Positions 14,615 through 19,977 of a stretch of 19,977 nt of DNA are shown piece by piece. Origin of the DNA: an uncultured Flavihumibacter sp. (lineage in GTDB: Bacteria; Bacteroidota; Bacteroidia; Chitinophagales; Chitinophagaceae); contig CAMLPA010000008.1 in assembly GCA_946481605.1 (NCBI GenBank), positions 1-19,977 of the forward strand, in the 5' to 3' direction. The first letter of the stretch is position 1, and every line of letters begins with the position of its first letter. Position numbers and translations under genes: made by a program. Under the pieces are notes generated by a model that was not told the origin of the DNA, ran no database searches, and saw only the letters and a list, made by a program, of their open reading frames with translations.

Positions 14615-15652
14615 CTAAACCGGACATTTTTCGTGGTAGTTGATGATTTCGATGGGTGTGCGTTCAAAAACGAATCCATCGTAGGCTACGATGATCTCGT
14701 CCAGCACGGCATCAATCTCTTCCGCTGTGTTCAGTACCACCAACCTGGCCCTGAACTCCTTGATATTGGGCAAGCCTTTCAGGTAGTTCGCATAGTGGCG
14801 GCGCATTTCGAAGATCCCGGTGTGCGGCCCCTTCCATTCCACCGATTTGTGCAGGTGCTTGCGGCAGAGTTCCACCCTTTCCTGTAAAGTGGGTGAAGGC
14901 AGCAGTTCGCCGGTGGCGAAATAGTGTTTGATCTCCCGGAATATCCAGGGGTAGCCAATGGCGGCCCGGCCAATCATCATGCCATCGAGGCCGTAAGTAT
15001 TTTTATAGTGAAGGGCTTTTTCCGGACTATCGATGTCTCCGTTGCCGAAGATGGGCATCGTGATGCGTGGATTGTCCTTTATTTTGGCGATCCAGCTCCA
15101 GTCGGAATGTCCTTTGTACAACTGGCAGCGGGTGCGGCCATGTACGGTAAGCGCCTGCACGCCAATGTCCTGGAGCCTTTCAGCCACTTCGAGAATATTG
15201 ATGGAATCGTGGTCCCAGCCCAGCCTCGTTTTCACCGTAACGGGTAGGGAGGTGGATTTGATGACGGCGGTGGTAAGCCTTACCATCAGGTCCACATCTT
15301 TCAGAACGCCGGCGCCGGCGCCTTTGGTCACCACTTTTTTCACCGGGCACCCGAAATTAATATCGAGCAGATCGGGCTGCACGGTTTCCACGATTTTGGC
15401 GCTCAGCGCCATCGCTTCTTCGTCGCCCCCGAATATCTGGATGCCCACGGGGCGTTCGTAGTCGAAAATGTCCAGTTTTTTGCGGCTCTTGATCGCATCG
15501 CGGATCAATCCTTCCGAAGAAATGAACTCGGAATACATCAGGTCGGCGCCATTGTCTTTACATACCGCACGGAAAGGCGGATCGCTCACATCTTCCATGG
15601 GCGCCAGCAGCAAAGGAAAATCAGGCAGGGAAAGTGGTCCAATATTCACCAT
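14615..15652 (-). CDS. dusB: tRNA-dihydrouridine synthase (DusB family)
   Basis: A 345-residue flavoenzyme that reduces uridine to dihydrouridine in the D-loop of tRNA using FMN and NADPH. The N-terminal TIM-barrel begins LLLAPMEDVSDPPFR. The catalytic Cys102 is in DINFGCPVKKVV, where many relatives have NMGCP. VKTRLGW, LTVHGRTRCQLYKG, PIFGNGDI and GLDGMMIGRAAIGYPWIF are all typical FMN- and tRNA-binding segments. A helical C-terminal domain follows from about 245, with MRRHYANYLKG. Length is normal. The gene leads an apparent two-gene operon with the LLM oxidoreductase and is transcribed divergently from the CPBP protease. Confidence 0.95.
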   Translation of the reverse strand: MVNIGPLSLPDFPLLLAPMEDVSDPPFRAVCKDNGADLMYSEFISSEGLIRDAIKSRKKLDIFDYERPVGIQIFGGDEEAMALSAKIVETVQPDLLDINFGCPVKKVVTKGAGAGVLKDVDLMVRLTTAVIKSTSLPVTVKTRLGWDHDSINILEVAERLQDIGVQALTVHGRTRCQLYKGHSDWSWIAKIKDNPRITMPIFGNGDIDSPEKALHYKNTYGLDGMMIGRAAIGYPWIFREIKHYFATGELLPSPTLQERVELCRKHLHKSVEWKGPHTGIFEMRRHYANYLKGLPNIKEFRARLVVLNTAEEIDAVLDEIIVAYDGFVFERTPIEIINYHEKCPV

Positions 15653-15734
15653 AACAACTCATTACACAGCTTAAAGCGGGTACAAATAACCGGGTTAGCG
15701 TATATTGCACCGGTACCGCCCCGGGAACTGCGTG

Positions 15735-15763
15735 CAAAGATACGGCATCCCCGTGGCAGCAAA
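15735..15763 (-). promoter_or_regulatory. Promoter for dusB
   Basis: On the minus strand, TATCTTTG (15735-15742) matches the Bacteroidota -7 consensus TAnnTTTG. TTTG (15760-15763) lies 17 nt upstream of it as a -33 element, slightly closer than the usual spacing of about 19-20. It would give a leader of about 75 nt before dusB. It lies within the 5' flank of the divergent CPBP gene. Confidence 0.55.
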
Positions 15764-15772
15764 CACAGATTC

Positions 15773-16699
15773 ATGCGATACCTCCGATTTTACACCCCCA
15801 TGTTCCAGTTTTCGGCGTTCATGGGCATTTTCCTGGGGCTCTACCTGATATTCATGGCCGGACTGATGTTGTTCGGCGGGGATATCAGCCAGATCACGGA
15901 ACTGAAACCCGAAACGGCTACACCGGCACTGGTGCAGAAATTCAAACTGATCCAGTTCGCCAGCGCGGTATGCACGTTTATTGTACCGGCCTTTCTTTTC
16001 AATTACCTCTCTGATGCACGGCCTTTTCAATATGCGGGATTCCGGAAAAATACCCATCCGGCACTCCTGTTGTTTACGGTGCTGATCCTGGTGGCCTCTC
16101 TCCCTATGGTGGGACTGATTGGCGAATGGAACAGCCAGTTCACCTGGGGCATGGCCCAGAAAGAAATTGAGGCCATCGAAGAACGCTACAACAACTCCAT
16201 GGCCATTATCCTGAAAATGGACGGCATCGGCGACCTGGTGGTGAACCTCCTCCTTACAGCCGCGCTGCCCGCGCTTGCGGAAGAATTCTTTTTCAGGGGC
16301 ACCCTCCAGCAATGTTTGTTCAGGTGGTGGAAAAGTCCGTTCGGCGCGGTACTGGGTTCCAGTATCTTCTTCGCCCTCATGCACGCCACGTTCTATAAGT
16401 TGATTCCCATCCTGTGCATGGGCATTGTGCTGGGCACACTGTTCATGGTTACGCGGAACATCTGGTGCAGCATCCTGTTCCATTTTCTTTTCAATGGCAT
16501 GCAGATTGTGGTATTGTACCTCGCGCAACACAATAAAATCAAAGGATTTGATCCGGCCAAACAGGAAATCTCTTTCCCGGTATGGGCCGGTATTGCGGGA
16601 CTGGCGGCGGTGGTGCTGCTTTTCGCCTACCTTCAGAAAGAAAAACGGAGATGGATACCCGCATCCGTTTTCCGCGAACAGCAAACACCTGCTGAATAA
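15773..16699 (+). CDS. CPBP-family intramembrane glutamic endopeptidase
   Basis: A 308-residue polytopic membrane protein of the CPBP/Abi (PF02517, Rce1-like) family. Hydrophobic segments are visible at about 10-40, 60-85, 95-115 and throughout 160-300. The family motif EExxxR is present as EEFFFR (170-175), followed by the second motif FALMHATF and the third HFLFNGMQ, which supply the catalytic Glu and His residues. The substrate is unknown. Relatives are sometimes bacteriocin self-immunity proteins, but this copy is over 10 kb from lanB and sits 14 nt upstream of cdsA, so a housekeeping membrane role is more likely. Confidence 0.9.
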   Translation: MRYLRFYTPMFQFSAFMGIFLGLYLIFMAGLMLFGGDISQITELKPETATPALVQKFKLIQFASAVCTFIVPAFLFNYLSDARPFQYAGFRKNTHPALLLFTVLILVASLPMVGLIGEWNSQFTWGMAQKEIEAIEERYNNSMAIILKMDGIGDLVVNLLLTAALPALAEEFFFRGTLQQCLFRWWKSPFGAVLGSSIFFALMHATFYKLIPILCMGIVLGTLFMVTRNIWCSILFHFLFNGMQIVVLYLAQHNKIKGFDPAKQEISFPVWAGIAGLAAVVLLFAYLQKEKRRWIPASVFREQQTPAE

Positions 16700-16713
16700 C
16701 CAAACCATTTTAC

Positions 16714-17586
16714 ATGGCGCTCAACCTTCAGACATTTAAAACACGTGCTTTATCCGCCATCATCTTCGCGGTGATCATGCTGGCCGGACTTCTATTGAAT
16801 TACTGGAGTTTTTTCCTGTTGTTCTCGGTGGTGCATTTCGGTTGCTGGTTCGAATACCAGAAGTTGGTAGAGAAGATTCATCCCGCCTACAAACAAATCT
16901 CTTCTTTTCACCGGTACATCGTACCCCTGATCGGCTTTTCGCTGATGCTCTTTTCCGCAGGGGAAACGCTGGCCATCGGCAGCTTCAGCCTGCATTCACT
17001 GGGTTGGTGGCTGCTGCTGTTGCTGGTATTGATGCTGCCACTGGGCGAACTGCTTTTTGCAAAGCAAACTTCATTGAAATGCTACGGCATTTCGTTGCTG
17101 GGACTCGTTTATATTTCCATGAGCTGGTCCATGCTGGTGTTACTGCGCGATCAGTTCACGGTACAGTTTCCCGGTTTTGAAACGCAGGATTACGGCAAAT
17201 GGGTGGTATGTATATTGGTGTTCTCCATCTGGATCAACGACACGATGGCTTACATTGTAGGTTCGCTGATCGGGAAAACCCCTTTCTCGCCCATCTCCCC
17301 TAAAAAAACCTGGGAAGGCACCATTGGCGGGGCAGTGCTGGCCATTGTGGTGATCACGACCGCTGCTTATTTTATGGGCCTCAATTATGTGGAATGCGGC
17401 GTCATCGCGGCCATCGCAGCAGTATTCGGCACGCTGGGCGATCTGCTGGAAAGTAAACTGAAACGCATGGCCGGCATCAAAGACAGTGGTAACATCCTTC
17501 CCGGCCATGGCGGCTTTCTCGACCGGTTCGACTCCTTACTGATCGCCACACCGGTGGTATGGCTGTATTTCTTCCTGTTCCAATAA
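16714..17586 (+). CDS. cdsA: Phosphatidate cytidylyltransferase
   Basis: A 290-residue integral membrane enzyme that converts phosphatidic acid and CTP to CDP-diacylglycerol, the precursor of phosphatidylserine, phosphatidylethanolamine and phosphatidylglycerol. Several membrane helices are visible, starting at about 14-40 and then 50-75, 85-110 and 125-145. The CdsA signature spans Ser247 to Asp273: SKLKRMAGIKD, then LPGHGGFLDRFD with His265 and Asp270. SPKKTWEGTIGG, a conserved cytoplasmic loop, precedes it. The gene follows the CPBP protease by 14 nt and precedes psd by 48 nt, grouping steps of phospholipid synthesis. Confidence 0.97.
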   Translation: MALNLQTFKTRALSAIIFAVIMLAGLLLNYWSFFLLFSVVHFGCWFEYQKLVEKIHPAYKQISSFHRYIVPLIGFSLMLFSAGETLAIGSFSLHSLGWWLLLLLVLMLPLGELLFAKQTSLKCYGISLLGLVYISMSWSMLVLLRDQFTVQFPGFETQDYGKWVVCILVFSIWINDTMAYIVGSLIGKTPFSPISPKKTWEGTIGGAVLAIVVITTAAYFMGLNYVECGVIAAIAAVFGTLGDLLESKLKRMAGIKDSGNILPGHGGFLDRFDSLLIATPVVWLYFFLFQ

Positions 17587-17609
17587 TTCCGCTTCCATAA
17601 TATTTGCGC

Positions 17610-17617
17610 TAACTTTG
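17610..17617 (+). promoter_or_regulatory. -7 promoter element for psd
   Basis: TAACTTTG matches TAnnTTTG and ends 17 nt before the psd start. No clear -33 TTTG was found. It suggests that psd has its own promoter besides any read-through from cdsA. Confidence 0.42.
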
Positions 17618-17634
17618 CCCCACAATTTCCGTAT

Positions 17635-18291
17635 ATGACCATACACAAAGAAGGGTACGCTTCCATTGCCATCGCAGCCCTCGTATTAGGATTGCTCAAC
17701 GTGGTCCTTTTTTATTCTATCCCCGAATCATTCTCCTGGATCACCTGGCTGATCCTGGTGTTGAGTATAGGCTTCTGGCTTTTCATTGTTTCTTTTTTCC
17801 GTATTCCCAACCGTCCGCTCACCATTCACAACGACCAGATTATTTGTCCGGCCGATGGAAAAGTCGTGGTGATAGAAGAGGTTTTTGATGAAGAATATTT
17901 TAAAGCGAAGCGGTTGCAGGTCTCTATTTTTATGAGTCCCGCCAATGTACACGTGAACCGTCATCCCGTTACCGGGAAAGTGGTGTACAGCCAGTACCAC
18001 AAGGGCAAATACCTGGTGGCCTGGGACCCGAAGTCCTCTACCGACAACGAACGCCATTCCATTGTAATTGATAAGAACGGGAAAGAAGTGCTGGTAAAAC
18101 AGATTGCCGGAGCCGTTGCCCGCCGCATCGTAAACTACTGCAAAGCCGGAGATCCTGCGGAACAGGGACAGGAACTGGGCTTCATCAAGTTCGGCAGCCG
18201 TGTGGACCTGTTGCTCCCACTGGGCACAAAGGTTTCTGTAGGCCTGAACCAGCACGTGAAAGGCGGGGTTACGGTGTTGGGTGAGTGGTAA
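17635..18291 (+). CDS. psd: Phosphatidylserine decarboxylase proenzyme
   Basis: A 218-residue, short (PSD-A-type) membrane-associated enzyme that decarboxylates phosphatidylserine to phosphatidylethanolamine. Two hydrophobic segments are visible at about 10-29 and 35-54. The core has FMSPANVHVNRHPVTGKV (99-116) and ERHSIVI, all conserved. The proenzyme cleavage site is FGSRVD (186-191): self-cleavage between Gly187 and Ser188 would create the pyruvoyl cofactor on the alpha chain. Substrate supply needs CdsA, encoded just upstream, plus a PS synthase that is not in this window. Confidence 0.96.
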   Translation: MTIHKEGYASIAIAALVLGLLNVVLFYSIPESFSWITWLILVLSIGFWLFIVSFFRIPNRPLTIHNDQIICPADGKVVVIEEVFDEEYFKAKRLQVSIFMSPANVHVNRHPVTGKVVYSQYHKGKYLVAWDPKSSTDNERHSIVIDKNGKEVLVKQIAGAVARRIVNYCKAGDPAEQGQELGFIKFGSRVDLLLPLGTKVSVGLNQHVKGGVTVLGEW

Positions 18292-18340
18292 GTTAGCCTG
18301 TGGCTTACGAAAATAGCACGGATTTCGCTATCTTCTGTAC

Positions 18341-18940
18341 ATGAACTTCCTCGCACATGCTTACCTTTCTTTCAACGATCCCGGCATCCTCGCCGGGAAC
18401 ATGATCAGCGATTTTGTAAAAGGAAGAAAGAAATTCGACTACCCCGACGCCATCCGGCTGGGCATTGAGCTTCACCGTGAAATAGATGCATTCACCGACG
18501 CCCATCCCGCCACAAAGGCAGCCGCCACATTTTTCAGGAAAGATTACCGGCTCTACGCGCCCGCATTCATCGATATTGTGTACGATCATTTCCTGGCGAA
18601 CGATGTGGCCGTCTTCCTTACAGCGCAACACCTGCACCGCTTTTCGGGCGATACCTACCAACTGCTGGAACCGGTCTCCCCTTATTTCCCCCAACATTTC
18701 CAGCGCATGTTCCCTTACATGAAGGCGCAGAACTGGTTGTACAACTACCGCTTTGAAGAAGGCATCCGGAATAGTTTTGAAGGACTGGTGCGCCGGGCAG
18801 CCCACCTCGAAGATGCACGACCCGCCTTTGACGTACTGATGCGCCATTACGAAGCGCTGGCCAACTGCTACCAGGAATTCTTCCCGCAACTTAAACATTA
18901 TGTACAGCAACGGTTTGAACTGATGAACAAGCGGTTTTAA
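18341..18940 (+). CDS. Acyl carrier protein phosphodiesterase-like protein (AcpH/DUF479 family)
   Basis: A 199-residue, mainly helical soluble protein beginning MNFLAHAYLSFNDP, with the family pattern GNMISDFVKGRKKFDYPDAIRLGIELHREIDAFTDAH. The conserved His and Asp residues in the first 55 residues (such as Asp24, His48, Asp51 and Asp54) fit the metal-binding site of an HD-like fold. IDIVYDHFLANDV follows. E. coli AcpH removes 4'-phosphopantetheine from holo-ACP, but Bacteroidota members have not, to my knowledge, been tested, so the activity is inferred. It lies 49 nt after psd on the same strand and may be co-transcribed. Confidence 0.85.
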   Translation: MNFLAHAYLSFNDPGILAGNMISDFVKGRKKFDYPDAIRLGIELHREIDAFTDAHPATKAAATFFRKDYRLYAPAFIDIVYDHFLANDVAVFLTAQHLHRFSGDTYQLLEPVSPYFPQHFQRMFPYMKAQNWLYNYRFEEGIRNSFEGLVRRAAHLEDARPAFDVLMRHYEALANCYQEFFPQLKHYVQQRFELMNKRF

Positions 18941-18944
18941 CGCT

Positions 18945-18952
18945 TATCTTTG
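18945..18952 (+). promoter_or_regulatory. -7 promoter element for the DUF2911 pair
   Basis: TATCTTTG, a perfect match to TAnnTTTG, ends 16 nt before the start at 18969. The nearest upstream TTTG (18914-18917) is 27 nt away, longer than the usual -33 spacing, so only the -7 element is called. Confidence 0.5.
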
Positions 18953-18968
18953 TCGCAAACCACATTTC

Positions 18969-19535
18969 ATGAAGCGCCTTCTTATTGTTGCGTTGGCCGG
19001 CTTTCTTACCGTAACGGCATCTGCCCAGAATGGCAAAGGTCCCGCTGTTGATAAGTCCACGATGGACATGAGTTATTACCCTTCCAATTATCCTGTGCTG
19101 AAAATACAGGGGAAGGCCGCGGAACCACTCCTGGCCCGCGTTATCTACAGCCGCCCGCAGCGCAACGGCCGCAAAGTGTTTGGCGAACTGGTGGAATTCA
19201 ACAAAGTATGGCGGCTTGGCGCGAATGAAGCTACCGAAGTGGAATTCTACAAAGACGTGAGCTTTAACGGAAAACCCGTGAAAAAAGGCAGGTACACGCT
19301 GTATGCCATTCCACTGGCCGACAAATGGACCCTGATCCTGAACAAAGACCTCGACACCTGGGGCGCATTCAAATACGATCCTTCCAAAGATGTGCTGCGT
19401 ACCGACGTGAAGCCCGAGAAACTCAACGAACCCTCCGAAACATTCTCCATCTTTTTCGATAAAATGAACAGGACCACCGCCGCCATGTACATTTCATGGG
19501 ACGATACCCGGGTGACCGTTCCCATTGGTTACTGA
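18969..19535 (+). CDS. DUF2911 family secreted protein
   Basis: A 188-residue protein with a Sec signal peptide (MKRLLIVALAGFLTVTASAQ, probable cleavage after Ala19). The mature part is one DUF2911 domain: VIYSRPQRNGRKVFGELV, VWRLGANEATEVEFYKDV, KKGRYTLYAIPLADKWTLILNKD and WGAFKYDPSKDVLR are the conserved blocks. The family is widespread in Bacteroidota, has no known biochemical function and is predicted periplasmic. A second, truncated DUF2911 gene starts 23 nt downstream. Confidence 0.9.
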   Translation: MKRLLIVALAGFLTVTASAQNGKGPAVDKSTMDMSYYPSNYPVLKIQGKAAEPLLARVIYSRPQRNGRKVFGELVEFNKVWRLGANEATEVEFYKDVSFNGKPVKKGRYTLYAIPLADKWTLILNKDLDTWGAFKYDPSKDVLRTDVKPEKLNEPSETFSIFFDKMNRTTAAMYISWDDTRVTVPIGY

Positions 19536-19558
19536 TTCCAAACCCCATGAATATTACC

Positions 19559-19977
19559 ATGAAGCCAGCCTCCAGCTTATTGTATATTGCCTTATCGTTC
19601 CTCGCCGCCTGCAACAGCAGCACGCCAACACCGGCACCCGACTCCAGCGCAGCCAGGAAAACGAACGGCGGTTCCGCGTCACAGATCATTGTGAACCCCA
19701 AACCGGTTTCGGGGATATTCGACCAGTCGCCGATGGACATGATCTACTTTCCCACCGAATTCCCCAAGCTCAAGAGCCAACGGCAAGCCTCTGGTGATCC
19801 CAAAGTAAGGGTAATATACAGCAGACCCCAACGCCACAACCGAGCCATATTCGGCGGATTGCAGAAATACGGACAACCCTGGAGAATGGGCGCCAACGAA
19901 GCCACCGAGATTCAGTTGTTTTCACCCGCCACAGTGAACGGCCAGAAGATCGCCAAAGGAACCTATACCCTCTATTG
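19559..19977 (+). CDS. Second DUF2911 family protein, predicted lipoprotein, cut by the window end
   Basis: An open frame runs from 19559 to the window edge without a stop (139 complete codons). The N-terminus MKPASSLLYIALSFLAAC gives a lipobox with Cys18, followed by a Ser/Thr/Pro/Ala-rich linker (about 19-45). The DUF2911 blocks then recur: VIYSRPQRHNRAIFGGL, WRMGANEATEIQLFSPATVNG and KGTYTLY, clearly paralogous to the upstream gene. An in-frame ATG at 19547 would add 4 residues (MNIT); I chose 19559 because Lys follows the Met directly, as in a normal lipoprotein signal. The pair probably arose by tandem duplication, with one copy soluble in the periplasm and the other membrane-anchored. 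Confidence 0.88.
   Translation, partial: MKPASSLLYIALSFLAACNSSTPTPAPDSSAARKTNGGSASQIIVNPKPVSGIFDQSPMDMIYFPTEFPKLKSQRQASGDPKVRVIYSRPQRHNRAIFGGLQKYGQPWRMGANEATEIQLFSPATVNGQKIAKGTYTLY

Noticed and set aside
15773..16699. CPBP protease as an immunity protein of the RiPP locus
   Set aside because: It is more than 10 kb from lanB, separated by unrelated operons, and sits directly upstream of cdsA.
15695..16708. 337-codon minus-strand frame opposite the CPBP protease
   Set aside because: It mirrors the CPBP gene and is rich in His, Gln and Glu, typical of antisense reading of a membrane protein. The plus strand carries the catalytic motifs.

Overview
The window reads as chromosomal DNA of a Bacteroidota bacterium, most likely of the Chitinophagaceae (order Chitinophagales). 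The evidence is a SusC/SusD pair, a LytS-type kinase with a LytTR regulator, a LacI regulator in a typical Bacteroidota context, tandem DUF2911 proteins, and several TAnnTTTG (-7) promoter elements. No tRNA, rRNA, CRISPR array or insertion sequence was seen.

Region 1 (1-5443) looks like part of a RiPP (lanthipeptide-like) locus. It has a 55-residue precursor-like ORF whose C-terminal half is very rich in Thr and has no Cys (74-241). A membrane sensor kinase (590-1687) and a LytTR response regulator (1697-2431) follow. A full-length LanB dehydratase (2426-5443, minus strand) meets the regulator tail to tail with a 6-bp overlap. No LanC cyclase, protease or exporter lies in the window. A 12-bp box, ATAGGTGTAAAA, sits upstream of the precursor and recurs as both arms of a perfect 16-bp inverted repeat just upstream of the kinase. 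I infer a self-regulated peptide circuit in which LanB makes dehydrobutyrines that cannot become lanthionine rings. The stretch between precursor and kinase also holds a 60-nt rod-like stem-loop.

Region 2 (5603-6760) is a POTRA-less Omp85-type outer-membrane barrel divergent from lanB. It ends at a 16-bp GC-rich hairpin that it shares with the convergent operon.

Region 3 (6803-13556) is a small polysaccharide-utilisation-type locus. On the minus strand lie susC, susD and a small lipoprotein. A divergent LacI regulator on the plus strand is preceded by four AAACGTTT palindromes in 376 bp of intergenic DNA. No glycoside hydrolase is visible, so the substrate is unknown.

Region 4 (13551-15652, minus) is dusB followed by an LLM flavin oxidoreductase, probably one operon from a promoter near 15740. 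The oxidoreductase overlaps the LacI gene tail to tail by 6 bp.

Region 5 (15773-19977, plus) is housekeeping and membrane biogenesis: a CPBP intramembrane protease, cdsA, psd, an AcpH/DUF479 phosphodiesterase-like protein, and two tandem DUF2911 proteins, the second a lipoprotein cut by the window edge. CdsA and Psd are steps in phosphatidylethanolamine synthesis; the PS synthase between them is not in the window.
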